Below, piece after piece: positions 25,741 to 34,974 of a DNA stretch of 64,000 nucleotides. The notes beneath the pieces were generated by a model. It did not search any database. It saw nothing but the letters and a program-made list of their open reading frames with translations, and was not told the DNA's origin. Position 1 is the stretch's first letter; every line of letters starts with the position of its first letter. The DNA is from Marine Group I thaumarchaeote (GTDB lineage Archaea > Thermoproteota > Nitrososphaeria > Nitrososphaerales > Nitrosopumilaceae): NCBI GenBank assembly GCA_013390745.1, contig JACASX010000001.1, forward strand, positions 167,675 to 231,674, given 5' to 3'. The translations under genes and the position numbers were made by a program.

Positions 25741-25890
25741 ATGAATTGCGTAAGATGTCATCATACTGATGAGGCTCATGAAACAGATGACAATGATTCC
25801 CTTCTAAAACGTGGCAAATGCATGATACCATCTTGTGGATGCACGCAGTATTCTGACGCAATAAAAAAAATCGATGAGGACCTGTTGTAA
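25741..25890 (+). CDS. 49-aa Cys/His-rich small zinc-binding protein
   Basis: From the ATG at 25741 the protein reads MNCVRCHHTDEAH and later GKCMIPSCGCTQYS. Paired CxxC with HH and a C-x4-C-x-C cluster suggests one zinc site; the family is common in archaea and Actinobacteria as an uncharacterised small protein. The frame extends upstream to 25690 but overlaps the alcohol dehydrogenase and lacks similarity, so I reject that start. Possibly co-transcribed with the dehydrogenase. Confidence 0.7.
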   Translation: MNCVRCHHTDEAHETDDNDSLLKRGKCMIPSCGCTQYSDAIKKIDEDLL

Positions 25891-25925
25891 AAATAGTTCA
25901 TATATGAAGCGGCTAAATACATTCT

Positions 25926-26153
25926 ATGAAAAAGCATATTCCACTTGATAGCACCATAAAGGATCTTGATGATACGATGTCAAGGGTTAATGGTCTTGAA
26001 GTTTCATCTACTGATGAATACCAAAAGGCAATGGTTAGCGTACTCAAGACACTTGTCCAGGGAGAGATAAACCTGTTTAAGGAATTTGAGCATCTAAAAA
26101 AGGCAATAGATCTTGTTACTCTGGAAATGTTTAAAATAAAAAGTAAAAATTAG
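25926..26153 (+). CDS. Hypothetical helical protein (75 aa)
   Basis: No family recognised. MKKHIPLDSTIKDLDDTMS is followed by long amphipathic helices to the C-terminus (SVLKTLVQGEINLFKEFEHL). No cysteines or membrane segments. Its TAG stop interlocks with the stop of the convergent gene at 26150. Confidence 0.65.
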   Translation: MKKHIPLDSTIKDLDDTMSRVNGLEVSSTDEYQKAMVSVLKTLVQGEINLFKEFEHLKKAIDLVTLEMFKIKSKN

Positions 26154-26551
26154 TCTTGCTCTGGTTCTGGCTCAGGTTCTGGCTCAATTGTTTGGGCTGT
26201 AGTGGTTAGTGTATTTTGAGAATCCTCATTAACTTCGTTACAAACTGGCTTGTATCTGGTAATTATCTTCTTTACCAACTGGTTTCGCTCAGGCTGACTA
26301 GATTCCCACATTGGATAAATTGAAAGATAAAGATTTTCTTCCTTGCCAGCATATGACATCCAGCACTTGAACTGATCATTTTTTTTGAAAAAATTCTCTG
26401 CTTCAGTTTTGTCTGACTCGGCAACATGAATCATGTTAAAAACATCTTTATTCTTAGAGAAAATTATGTATACCACTCTATCCATTGGTGGACCCCATTC
26501 TGACAATTTGATTGGTCCCAAGAATTCATACTGGAGAATCTGAATAGACAA
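26150..26551 (-). CDS. Hypothetical protein with Glu-Pro tail
   Basis: No family recognised. The 133-aa protein has an alpha/beta N-terminal domain (RVVYIIFSKNKDVFNMIHVA) and a low-complexity acidic tail of repeated Glu-Pro pairs (EPEPEPEPEQD). The annotated start is a TTG directly preceded in frame by a stop; the internal ATG (MDRVVYIIF) is an alternative. It is head-to-head with the 26659 gene. Confidence 0.65.
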   Translation of the reverse strand: MSIQILQYEFLGPIKLSEWGPPMDRVVYIIFSKNKDVFNMIHVAESDKTEAENFFKKNDQFKCWMSYAGKEENLYLSIYPMWESSQPERNQLVKKIITRYKPVCNEVNEDSQNTLTTTAQTIEPEPEPEPEQD

Positions 26552-26658
26552 TTACATCTTGTGAGAAGTTCCGCCTTTTTTCTTTTTCCACTAATGTTTG
26601 AAGTTTTGGCTTGATCTCCTTAAGGATTAAATGCTACCGATTAAGATTCAAAGATCGT

Positions 26659-26988
26659 ATGAAAGAGCCTCATCATCGAAGAAAAGTTGGAATAGGTATG
26701 ATAATGGTTGCTGCGTCATTGGCAATGATAGGAATACTTCAGCTGGCCATAGGTCCAGATGTTCTTTTTGGAGATACCATTCAAAGACAGCAAGTTGCGG
26801 TTTTTGATGATTGTCAGGCTAATGGTTTTCAAGAACCACAATGTGCAAAGTGGTTAGATCAAATACAGTTACAGGAATGTAGGGAAAATAAGGATGTAGA
26901 AAGCGATGAATGTCGGAAATACAGAACGTGGGTAATAGCGGATCAGGAATTGGAAGAAATATTGAAGAACGCTCAGAATGAAGAATGA
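26659..26988 (+). CDS. Membrane-anchored small protein with Cys-containing exterior domain
   Basis: From the ATG at 26659 (MKEPHHRRKVG) it has 109 aa: a basic N-terminus, one hydrophobic helix (GMIMVAASLAMIGILQLAIG) and an exterior domain with four Cys in a regular pattern (DDCQANGFQEPQCAKW, ECRENKDVESDECRKY), likely two disulfides. Related Cys-pattern domains occur in other thaumarchaeal envelope proteins. The frame can extend to 26611 but that part has no supporting pattern. Confidence 0.7.
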   Translation: MKEPHHRRKVGIGMIMVAASLAMIGILQLAIGPDVLFGDTIQRQQVAVFDDCQANGFQEPQCAKWLDQIQLQECRENKDVESDECRKYRTWVIADQELEEILKNAQNEE

Positions 26989-26993
26989 TTAGA

Positions 26994-27689
26994 TTATAGA
27001 TAACCGTTTGAATAATCATCCCACATGTTTTGTTTCGTGGTTAGCTTATTCATCTCATAAAAGGCTCCAGAGATAATGCCAGCATAGAAAAATGTGTAAA
27101 GAAATACCTGTGAATGACTTGGATCAGTCTGTGTGAGGCTAACTGAAACCATTGAGAAGAAAACAAATGTTCCAACAAATGAAATAATTTTGCCTAAATA
27201 ACCACTTCCCAATCCTACGATTTTTCGAGTAGCTGCAGCCATCAAAACTATACTTGACACAATCATGAAAGTTACTCCACCGTTGTATGTGATCAATTGT
27301 GTTGCCCAATCAATTATGCCAACATCAAAAATACTACCGTCTGGTATCATACTGCCACCATGTAATGCAAAATTTACCGAGCAGAATAAACCACCAATAA
27401 CAAAAAAGAACAGAAACATCTTGATAATTCCACGCTTGATAGGACTTCTAGACTCTGAGGGTTTCATTACACGCTCAGTAATCTTCAATCCGTAAAGAAA
27501 TCCCACAATGAATGTTGGTATGAACATGATTGGCACTATCATGGGAGCTTCTGTAGTGACACCTTCAATCATCGGCTGGAATACAACGAACAGAGTTAGG
27601 GCAGATATAGCAGCTATAGAGAAAATAATAAAAGTAGAATAGCGAACAAATATCGAATCAGACTCATCTGTTGCTAACCAATTTGACAT
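26994..27689 (-). CDS. Polytopic membrane protein, hypothetical
   Basis: No family recognised. The 231-aa protein shows about six transmembrane helices (for example STFIIFSIAAISALTLFVVF, MIVPIMFIPTFIVGFLYGL and VFFSMVSVSLTQ flanked by charged loops). Both termini appear cytoplasmic. No catalytic motif visible. Convergent with the small anchored protein, 5 bp apart. Confidence 0.75.
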   Translation of the reverse strand: MSNWLATDESDSIFVRYSTFIIFSIAAISALTLFVVFQPMIEGVTTEAPMIVPIMFIPTFIVGFLYGLKITERVMKPSESRSPIKRGIIKMFLFFFVIGGLFCSVNFALHGGSMIPDGSIFDVGIIDWATQLITYNGGVTFMIVSSIVLMAAATRKIVGLGSGYLGKIISFVGTFVFFSMVSVSLTQTDPSHSQVFLYTFFYAGIISGAFYEMNKLTTKQNMWDDYSNGYL

Positions 27690-27769
27690 GCGAAATACTA
27701 GGAAAATATGGATTAAACACGAAGCAAAAAAATCATTTAGTTAATTGATCAATTCTGTTTACCTAAAGC

Positions 27770-28966
27770 TCAAAACCCTGAAGTTAGTGGATTTTCAGGC
27801 TTGATTATCTCACGAAGGACGATTGTTGCAAATGACCCCCTAGAAAGCGAAAATGAAACAATGTTGTCTTTTACTTCATAGTCGTCACACTTTATGGAAG
27901 AGTTTCTAAACCCGCCCTCACTGCTTATTTCTTGTATTTCCTTAGAAAAAAAATCCTTATGCGTGATACCTTCATCGCGTAAAATTTTTTCAATGTAATA
28001 ATGGAAACGCGTTTTTTTGTAATACGAGTATCCAACAAAAGGAATGGATAATCTCTGTGAAGGATCATTTTCAAATTTTCCTAACTCATTATTTTTATTG
28101 TAACAGACATCATCAGATTGCGGAAAAAATAATTCTTCGCCAGCATCTAAAGACATACTCAGTGTTTGATTAAAAATATACGACTGGTATGCCTGAACAA
28201 AAAATCGTCTAATTGATAATGGTAAAGCACGCAAGGCCTTAACTGGATCACCATGTTCTATCATTTCCTTTAATGCAATTTTTTCAAGATCCATGCCTTT
28301 TGGTAGTATTTGTAGAGCTTCAGGATATTTTGATTTATCATCCATTAATTCTCGTAATTTAGTATTTTCAGCCTTATCATATTCAGAAGTAAAAGAAAGC
28401 AAAAGATCAACCGCACCTGCAAAGTCTTTTTGTATCAACGATCTTCCAATGCGATGAGTTACAGGTCTGCGCGAACCAAATCGCTGATAACCATAAAAAT
28501 TTAAAATTTTATCAAATTCGTTGAACTTTGCTAATTCGTTTGACGCACCATCGATCTTTATCCGAAAATGATTACCGACCATTTCTTTTTTTGATAACAC
28601 TTTATCTGTAAACCCAACTTTTTTTAGACTGTATTTTGATTCGTTGATTTCAGAGTGTTGATTAGTTTTGTATGTAGTAAATACAAACTGTTCTGTTACT
28701 GCAGAAGCATCCTTGAGACCAAGAGATTTTAGTCGAATACCATGCTTTCTAAAAATTTCAGCTAATGCATGATAAGTATCGATTCCATTTTTTTCTAATT
28801 TGTATACAGCGAAACCAGATTCTGAACAAATCCTAGAACTAGACTTTTCTGTTATTAATTCTGAAACGTTGAAATCGTCTTTTTGGTTTCGTATTGTTCC
28901 CCCACAGCCAGAAAAATCTGTTGTGTATGCTAATATTCCAATCTCAGAATCAATTTTTGGGATCAC
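27770..28966 (-). CDS. truD: tRNA pseudouridine-13 synthase TruD
   Basis: TruD-family pseudouridine synthase (398 aa) that modifies U13 in tRNA. The catalytic motif GLKDASAVTEQ with the Asp nucleophile is present near residue 87, and FNEFDKILNFYGYQRFGSRRP (bases around 28480) is the second diagnostic block, followed by the TRUD insertion domain and RALPLSIRRFFVQAYQSY. Its start overlaps the stop of the upstream propeller gene by 4 nt. Confidence 0.94.
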   Translation of the reverse strand: MIPKIDSEIGILAYTTDFSGCGGTIRNQKDDFNVSELITEKSSSRICSESGFAVYKLEKNGIDTYHALAEIFRKHGIRLKSLGLKDASAVTEQFVFTTYKTNQHSEINESKYSLKKVGFTDKVLSKKEMVGNHFRIKIDGASNELAKFNEFDKILNFYGYQRFGSRRPVTHRIGRSLIQKDFAGAVDLLLSFTSEYDKAENTKLRELMDDKSKYPEALQILPKGMDLEKIALKEMIEHGDPVKALRALPLSIRRFFVQAYQSYIFNQTLSMSLDAGEELFFPQSDDVCYNKNNELGKFENDPSQRLSIPFVGYSYYKKTRFHYYIEKILRDEGITHKDFFSKEIQEISSEGGFRNSSIKCDDYEVKDNIVSFSLSRGSFATIVLREIIKPENPLTSGF

Positions 28967-30642
28967 ATTACTGTCACTGTGATAAACTGAGAAACAGCAA
29001 TGTCGTCAGTGTATGCGCCGAGAAGAACCTTATGTATGCCTGATAATGCATGTTTACTTGCCATGATTTCTACTGAGATAGTTGTTTTGTCAGAAAGTGA
29101 AAAATTATTTTCATGTGTGATGATTATGTCTGAAAATGTGGATGTTGATGAAGAGTTTACACTAGCGTCATACATGTGAGCACTTCCGGTTTTGGTGACT
29201 TCAAGTGTGATCTGAGTAGTCTGCCCTTTCTCCAAAGTAATCTTATCCTTATCAATGGCGATGGAAAAAGGAAGTGGAATTGATGTATCCACAACGCCAA
29301 TGTTGTTCTCAACCCATTCAGTAAACCAAATTTTTTCGCCAGCAACCGCAAAGTCAAAAACCTGAGCAACTCCACAATACTCAATTCCTTCACAGTCAGC
29401 CCAGTTTGGGTTTCTTGAAGGAACCGTGTATTCTACCAATGTTTCAGAGGATGGATTAAACACACCAATTCTGTTTGCGTTATGCTCATTCATAATGAGA
29501 TTACCGTCAGAATGTTCAATCCAGTATGGTCTTGACACTGGATTTTTTATGAAACCTGATGCATTGCCATAGGAATCAATCGTTGGTATAGACGTAACAT
29601 ATTTTGTAAATTCTTCAGTTTTAGGATCAAAGCTGAAAAAGTAATTGCTTGATGTATCAGCTAACCAAATCTTCTGATCTGGTCCAACTGCAACGCCATT
29701 TGGAGTAGTAAGCCCTGCTGGAAAATTGTACCACTCAACAAAATCTTGAAGAAGAAGACCTTGAGTTACTTCACCCTGTGATGATTGAAACTCGTATCCG
29801 GGATAATCAAACTTTACCAGAATGCCCTGCCCACTTGGAATCCAGTTTGTATACCAAACATTTTTGTCTGAATCAATTGCAAAGTCGCTAGTTACAGCAT
29901 CCTCCATGACAGAAGGAATTGCATAGTGCAGTAATCCTTGCTCATCTTGTGCATAATCTAAAAATGAAAGCCTGCCACCAGTAAAATCATTAATTATAAT
30001 TTTTGAACCTTCAATAACTAATTTTTGTGGAAGTGACGATTTACCTTCGTCAGTTTGTGAGTAAGAAATTCTATCATATGATTCATCATCTATCGAGAAT
30101 TTCCATATTGCGTCTGTTGCCTCATCAGTAAACCATACGCTGCCATCAGGAAAATAATCTATTCCCCATATCATAGAACGCAATTTTTTTGGCTCTACGT
30201 TATTTTCAATAGCGTTTACAACGAATATTTTTTCTACATTTGCCCATACTGAGTTGTCATATTCAGTAAACGTCTCTGTTAGAGGATCAAATTTTGCAAC
30301 CTTTCCAGTGTTTGTTTGTGCAAACCACACTATACCATTATGATCTACTGTAATTGCAAGAGGTTGTGTGCATGCGGTGGGTATTTTGTATTCTTTCACA
30401 TGTTCGTTTGACCCTGCTAGTTCGTTTGCAGAACAAAACTGTGATAATTCATTACCACTATATCCAAGTTCCAGACCCAGGGCATCCAGATCAAAAGCAT
30501 CTAATTCTTCTGCAGTCATCTCATCAAAATCACTAGAATCATCAAACCATTGTGCAGGGTTTACCGCTAGTGTAATTGCAGAACTTAGCATAATACCCGC
30601 AACAACTGCAAAGAAGAGAATTCCTTTTTTTCTTGTTTTCAC
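28963..30642 (-). CDS. Secreted beta-propeller protein (Vgb/streptogramin-lyase-like)
   Basis: This 559-aa protein has an N-terminal signal segment (KGILFFAVVAGIMLSSAITLA) and then repeated propeller blades with the Vgb pattern: GIVWFAQTNTGKVAKFDP, GSVWFTDEATDAIWKF, KIWLADTSSNYFFSFDP and KIWFTEWVENNIGV. The C-terminal 110 residues look like an immunoglobulin-like beta domain. The propeller fold is clear, but virginiamycin-lyase chemistry should not be assumed: such proteins are numerous on thaumarchaeal cell surfaces. No PEFG or other C-terminal anchor. It is the first gene before truD. Confidence 0.85.
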   Translation of the reverse strand: MKTRKKGILFFAVVAGIMLSSAITLAVNPAQWFDDSSDFDEMTAEELDAFDLDALGLELGYSGNELSQFCSANELAGSNEHVKEYKIPTACTQPLAITVDHNGIVWFAQTNTGKVAKFDPLTETFTEYDNSVWANVEKIFVVNAIENNVEPKKLRSMIWGIDYFPDGSVWFTDEATDAIWKFSIDDESYDRISYSQTDEGKSSLPQKLVIEGSKIIINDFTGGRLSFLDYAQDEQGLLHYAIPSVMEDAVTSDFAIDSDKNVWYTNWIPSGQGILVKFDYPGYEFQSSQGEVTQGLLLQDFVEWYNFPAGLTTPNGVAVGPDQKIWLADTSSNYFFSFDPKTEEFTKYVTSIPTIDSYGNASGFIKNPVSRPYWIEHSDGNLIMNEHNANRIGVFNPSSETLVEYTVPSRNPNWADCEGIEYCGVAQVFDFAVAGEKIWFTEWVENNIGVVDTSIPLPFSIAIDKDKITLEKGQTTQITLEVTKTGSAHMYDASVNSSSTSTFSDIIITHENNFSLSDKTTISVEIMASKHALSGIHKVLLGAYTDDIAVSQFITVTVM

Positions 30643-30695
30643 AGTAAAAATTCTAAACTGCCATGTTATATCTGATTGCCATCGATATGAAAATA

Positions 30696-31067
30696 TTATA
30701 AAAGTTTTAAATCGCCAGTAATCTTATCGATTTTTTCTTCAGGTGCAGGGCCAATGGATATACACGTTGTTGTTCCGGAAGCAATCTGTGTGTGACCTGC
30801 ATCAGTTACCTCAGACCAAGGTACATCAAATTCAATTGCATCTTGTTTTACCTGCTCAAGTTCTTTTAGATTTGCAACTTTTAGTACAATTTTTTCTTGT
30901 CCTGTCCACCACACTGAGAACCATTCAGGATTAGATTTTCTAACATGCTCCGCTCCCAATACGCACGCATGACCAACTTGGGCAGCAATCTTTCCTTTTC
31001 CCATATCGAGATCAGTTCTTACTACAATAACCTGTTTTATTGCCATATACATACAAAAACTCTGCAT
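30696..31067 (-). CDS. pth2: Peptidyl-tRNA hydrolase, archaeal type
   Basis: Pth2 family enzyme (123 aa) releasing tRNA from stalled peptidyl-tRNA. Family blocks are KQVIVVRTDLDMGKGKIAAQ, VGHACVLGA, WTGQEKIVLKV and the C-terminal TDAGHTQIASGTTT, ending in GPAPEEKIDKITGDLKLL. The first residues (MQSFCMY) are probably not all used; ATG at MAIKQV (31043) is a good alternative. Confidence 0.95.
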   Translation of the reverse strand: MQSFCMYMAIKQVIVVRTDLDMGKGKIAAQVGHACVLGAEHVRKSNPEWFSVWWTGQEKIVLKVANLKELEQVKQDAIEFDVPWSEVTDAGHTQIASGTTTCISIGPAPEEKIDKITGDLKLL

Positions 31068-31127
31068 TATGAAAAACTTTGCAATTTATTCGAAACATAA
31101 TTGTATTAATGTGCATTTTGAGTCTTT

Positions 31128-32297
31128 ATGGAAGAATATGACGTAGTGGTTGCGGGTGGTAGTATTTCTGGGCTAATGTCAGCCAGGGAGATAGCAAAAA
31201 AAGGATATTCTGTTTTGGTTATAGAAGAAGGATTTGAGGTTGGAACTCCTGATCACTGTGGTGGTTTGGTAAGCAAATCAGCATTAAATGACATGGGAAT
31301 AGAACCAACACAAAAAACGTTTGATTCTATGATTAATTCTGCTCTAATTTATTCGCCAAGTGGAAAACACATCGAAATAAATTCAAAAAAACAGGAAGTT
31401 GTTGTAGTTAACAGGAGAGAACTTGACAAACAAGTAGCACTACAGGCTCAACAATCTGGCGCTGAGATTAGGGTTAAGACAAGCTTTAAAGAAAAAACTA
31501 AGCGTGGTGTTAGAACATCAATTGATGAGATTGGTTGTAAGATTCTCGTTGACTGTAGAGGAGTTGCTGCTTTAGTAAATGATCAAAGAGATGGAATTTT
31601 ACTATCTGCGCAATACGAGGTTTATGCAGATTGGATAACAGATGGCAAAGTTGAAGTGTATTTTGATCAGATAAAATACCCAGGTTTTTTTGCTTGGATA
31701 ATTCCATCCGGAAAGGGAGTAGGTAAAGTGGGCGTTGCTGGAAGAGAGATTAATGTATCCAATATGATGGAGGAGTTCCTAAGAAACAAAGGAAGGTATT
31801 CAACTATAAGAAAAATTTTTGCGCCAATATGGATTAAAGGCCCAATCAAGAATTTTGTTTCTGGAGATGTAGTAATAGCGGGTGATGCAGCGGGGCAATC
31901 AAAACCAACTACTGCAGGAGGAATTTATTCTTGTGGAATGGGTGGAATTTTAGCAGGAAATGCGATTACAAAATATTTGGAAACAAACAAGTATTCTCAG
32001 CTTCAGCAATACCAAAAATTTTGGCATGATAAATTTGGTAAAGAATTTAAAAAACAGCGTCTAGCTAGAAAACTTCTTGAGAAAGTTGATAACAAAACAG
32101 TTGACATGATTTTTGATACAATAACGCCGGAGATCACATCTGAAATTTCAAACAAAGATGATTTTGACTTTCATGCAACATCCATTGTAAAATTGCTTGG
32201 TATGCGTAAGTCTCTAAGTGCTGCTCAAAATATCATGAGCGCAGAAATCAAACGTCTGCTAACGAATTATTCACATACAAAGTCGAGCAAGGTATAA
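31128..32297 (+). CDS. Geranylgeranyl reductase-family FAD protein
   Basis: FAD-dependent oxidoreductase of 389 aa of the digeranylgeranylglycerophospholipid reductase type, which saturates isoprenoid chains of archaeal lipids. The dinucleotide motif VAGGSISGLMSAREIAKKG is at the N-terminus, the family DHCGGLVS motif at about 44-51, and GDAAGQSKPTTAGGIYSCG near 250-270 binds FAD. Several paralogues are usual per archaeal genome, so lipid versus quinone tail as substrate is open. It heads a same-strand run with the Zn-ribbon and aEF-1beta genes. Confidence 0.9.
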   Translation: MEEYDVVVAGGSISGLMSAREIAKKGYSVLVIEEGFEVGTPDHCGGLVSKSALNDMGIEPTQKTFDSMINSALIYSPSGKHIEINSKKQEVVVVNRRELDKQVALQAQQSGAEIRVKTSFKEKTKRGVRTSIDEIGCKILVDCRGVAALVNDQRDGILLSAQYEVYADWITDGKVEVYFDQIKYPGFFAWIIPSGKGVGKVGVAGREINVSNMMEEFLRNKGRYSTIRKIFAPIWIKGPIKNFVSGDVVIAGDAAGQSKPTTAGGIYSCGMGGILAGNAITKYLETNKYSQLQQYQKFWHDKFGKEFKKQRLARKLLEKVDNKTVDMIFDTITPEITSEISNKDDFDFHATSIVKLLGMRKSLSAAQNIMSAEIKRLLTNYSHTKSSKV

Positions 32298-32324
32298 ATT
32301 CAATTAATAGACAGCGATTTGTGT

Positions 32325-32507
32325 ATGTCAACAAATCTTGAATTACCTGTATGTAGTTGTTGTCACCGCCATATTATGCCTAATGATAAATGTGTAAAAT
32401 TTGATTGTCCGAACTGTGATAATGGTGATCTTATTTGGCGATGTGAAAGTTGTAGAATAGCAGTAAGAAATTATACATGCTCATCCTGTAACTTTCAAGG
32501 ACCTTAG
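32325..32507 (+). CDS. Zn-ribbon protein (archaeal translation-associated)
   Basis: A 60-aa protein with four zinc knuckles: CSCCHRHI, FDCPNCDNG, WRCESCR and YTCSSCNF. This matches the small archaeal Zn-ribbon RNA-binding family typically encoded beside elongation factor 1-beta, as it is here (3-bp gap). I use the ATG at 32325 rather than the TTG two codons earlier. Confidence 0.9.
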   Translation: MSTNLELPVCSCCHRHIMPNDKCVKFDCPNCDNGDLIWRCESCRIAVRNYTCSSCNFQGP

Positions 32508-32510
32508 AAA

Positions 32511-32792
32511 TTGGCGCAATTATTATTGATCACAAAAATTCTTCCAACTGGGATAGAAGTTGATTTGAACGAATTAGCACAGACTATCAAAGGATCGTTA
32601 AAAGATGGCATTCAACTTAAAAATCACCAATTGGAACCACTTGCTTTTGGTTTACATTTTATCAAAGCAGAATTTGTTTTGGATGATAAGGAAGGTCAGA
32701 TGGATTCACTAGAGAATGCAGTAAAGGATGTAAAAGGAGTTAGTGAATTTGAAGTTCTGAACATGAGTAGAATGTCAGTTGATATGAAATAG
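32511..32792 (+). CDS. Translation elongation factor aEF-1beta
   Basis: Nucleotide exchange factor for aEF-1alpha, 93 aa, the normal archaeal length. The EF-1 guanine-nucleotide-exchange fold is recognisable from [19 protein letters not shown] and the end [12 protein letters not shown]. The start is TTG, three bases after the Zn-ribbon stop. It is followed after 8 bp by cdc48. Confidence 0.94.
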   Translation: MAQLLLITKILPTGIEVDLNELAQTIKGSLKDGIQLKNHQLEPLAFGLHFIKAEFVLDDKEGQMDSLENAVKDVKGVSEFEVLNMSRMSVDMK

Positions 32793-32800
32793 GTGATTTC

Positions 32801-34972
32801 TTGGCGAATGAAAAAAATCTATTGCAAATGAGAGTGGAAGAATCTAAGCAAAGAGATGTTGGAAAAAGAAGAGCCAGAATAGGTCATAATGCTATGGATT
32901 ATCTGCATGCTGCACCTGGTGACATTATTGAACTAAAGGGAAGTAAAACAAGCTGTGCTATAGTATGGCCATCTGATGAGGATGAAAAAAACCCGGATTC
33001 TATTCGATTAGACGGACAAACTAGAAAAAACATTGGAACAGCGCTTGGTGATATAGTTTATGTGAAAAAGGTTAAGGTAAAAACTGCCAAGACAGTGAAA
33101 CTTATACCAATTAATGAAGTAGTTACTATAGACAAAGAGTTTACTGACTTTGTTAAAAATAGATTGAAAGGACTGCCGTTGAGCATAGGCGATGAGATTT
33201 CAGTAATGATCTTGGGAAACTCGATGGAGTTCAAGATTAGCAATACAGCACCAAAGGGAATTGTTAAGATTGAGCGTTCTTCCGTTCTAAAAATACTTTC
33301 TGAAACGGCAACTGACAAGAGAACTCGTATCACATATGAGGAAATAGGTGGATTGGGAGATACGATTAAGGCTATGCGAGAAATTGTCGAATTGCCATTG
33401 AGACATCCAGAACTTTTCAGTAGGTTAGGAGTTGAGCCTCATAGCGGTGTATTACTTTATGGAGCACCTGGTTGTGGAAAGACACTTCTTGCTAGAGTTA
33501 TTGCGAGCGAATCAGATGCTAACATGTATTTAATTAATGGACCTGAGATTATGAACAAATACTATGGGGAAACAGAAGCAAAGCTTAGAGATATATTCAA
33601 AGAAGCAAAAGATAACTCGCCTAGTATTATATTCATCGATGAGATTGATGCGATTGCGCCAAAACGAGAAGATGTTTATGGTGATGTTGAAAAACGAGTA
33701 GTAGCGCAACTTTTAGCACTGATGGATGGATTAACTGAAAGGGGTAATGTCATTGTACTTGGCGCATCAAACCGTCCTGATAGTTTAGACCCTGCATTAC
33801 GAAGACCTGGAAGATTTGATAGAGAGTTGGAAATTTCTGTTCCTAATGCAGATGGAAGATTGGAAATTTTGCAAATACATACACGTGGAATGCCTCTTGC
33901 GGCAGATATTGATTTGAAAAACTTTGCAAGTGATCTTCATGGATATACCGGCGCAGATATCAAATCGTTGTGTAGAGAAAGTGCCATCAAGGCGATACGA
34001 CGTTATCTACCAGAAATTGATCTTGAAAACGAGCGTATACCATCAAAGATATTACAATCAATGGAAATAAAATTGCGTGACTTTTACGATGCAACATTAG
34101 AAGTAATTCCAACAGCTATGCGACAGTTTTATGTTGAACGTGCAAAAGTTTGGTGGAATGATGTAGGTGGATTAAACGATGAGAAAAAGATATTGGAAGA
34201 TAACATGGTTGCAGCTATCAACACACCTAATAAATTTAGAAAGATGGGTGTCAAACCACCTAAAGGTGTATTACTTTATGGACCACCGGGTTGTGGAAAG
34301 ACGCTTCTTGCTAGAGCATTAGCGGCTGAATGTGGTGCAAATATGATTCTTGTTAGAGGACCGGAGATATTGTCAAAATGGGTTGGTGAATCTGAAAAGG
34401 CAATCAGAGAAATTTTCCGTAAAGCAAAAGCGGCTGCACCATGTGTTGTTATTTTTGATGAGCTTGATTCACTTGCAAAATCTAAAATTAAAGATGAAAA
34501 TAATCATGGGGAAACAGTGCTTAGCCAAATGTTAACTGAAATGGAAGATAGTGGAACATCTAACATAGTAGTAGTTGGGATTACAAACAGACCTGACTTA
34601 ATTGACAACTCAATGCTACGTAATGGCAGACTTGACGTTGTTTTATTTGTTCAGCCGCCAGATGAAAAAAGCAGGTTAGAGATAATTAAAATATTAACAG
34701 ATGGTATGCCGCTTGCAAACAATATTAACTTGAATGAGATTGCAGTATCTACACAAAACTATACTGGAGCTGATTTGGCATCACTATGTAGAGAGGCAGC
34801 TGTTAATGCAATGCAAAGAGATTCTCTAAATATAAGCAGTAATGATTTCGCATTGGGATTAAAGAGGGTTAGACCATCAATCACTAAAGAAATTGACAAG
34901 TGGTACAGTGACATCAAGTCCGAAGTTTCAAATATAATTCCAAAGTCTTCTGGTGATACATTTTACAGATAA
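32801..34972 (+). CDS. Cdc48/VCP-type AAA ATPase
   Basis: Double-AAA unfoldase of 723 aa. An N-terminal double-psi barrel (about 1-185) precedes two AAA modules: D1 with Walker A GAPGCGKTL near residue 221 and Walker B IIFIDEIDAI; D2 with Walker A GPPGCGKTL near 493 and Walker B VVIFDELDSL. D2 carries arginine-finger-type residues in NSMLRNGRLD. The chain ends Phe-Tyr-Arg, a hydrophobic-Tyr-X tail of the kind that docks on and opens the 20S proteasome. Start is TTG. A winged-helix gene follows after 2 bp in the same operon. Confidence 0.96.
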   Translation: MANEKNLLQMRVEESKQRDVGKRRARIGHNAMDYLHAAPGDIIELKGSKTSCAIVWPSDEDEKNPDSIRLDGQTRKNIGTALGDIVYVKKVKVKTAKTVKLIPINEVVTIDKEFTDFVKNRLKGLPLSIGDEISVMILGNSMEFKISNTAPKGIVKIERSSVLKILSETATDKRTRITYEEIGGLGDTIKAMREIVELPLRHPELFSRLGVEPHSGVLLYGAPGCGKTLLARVIASESDANMYLINGPEIMNKYYGETEAKLRDIFKEAKDNSPSIIFIDEIDAIAPKREDVYGDVEKRVVAQLLALMDGLTERGNVIVLGASNRPDSLDPALRRPGRFDRELEISVPNADGRLEILQIHTRGMPLAADIDLKNFASDLHGYTGADIKSLCRESAIKAIRRYLPEIDLENERIPSKILQSMEIKLRDFYDATLEVIPTAMRQFYVERAKVWWNDVGGLNDEKKILEDNMVAAINTPNKFRKMGVKPPKGVLLYGPPGCGKTLLARALAAECGANMILVRGPEILSKWVGESEKAIREIFRKAKAAAPCVVIFDELDSLAKSKIKDENNHGETVLSQMLTEMEDSGTSNIVVVGITNRPDLIDNSMLRNGRLDVVLFVQPPDEKSRLEIIKILTDGMPLANNINLNEIAVSTQNYTGADLASLCREAAVNAMQRDSLNISSNDFALGLKRVRPSITKEIDKWYSDIKSEVSNIIPKSSGDTFYR

Positions 34973-34974
34973 AA

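Noticed and set aside
26526..26622. About 30-codon minus-strand Lys/Glu-rich frame before the 26150 gene
   Set aside because: No ATG; the only start is an internal GTG, and it overlaps the next gene. The peptide has plausible helix composition but too little support.
28963..30642. Virginiamycin B lyase (antibiotic resistance) call for the secreted propeller
   Set aside because: The propeller pattern matches, but the family is broad, the protein is exported and very different in size; the catalytic His/Glu set could not be confirmed.
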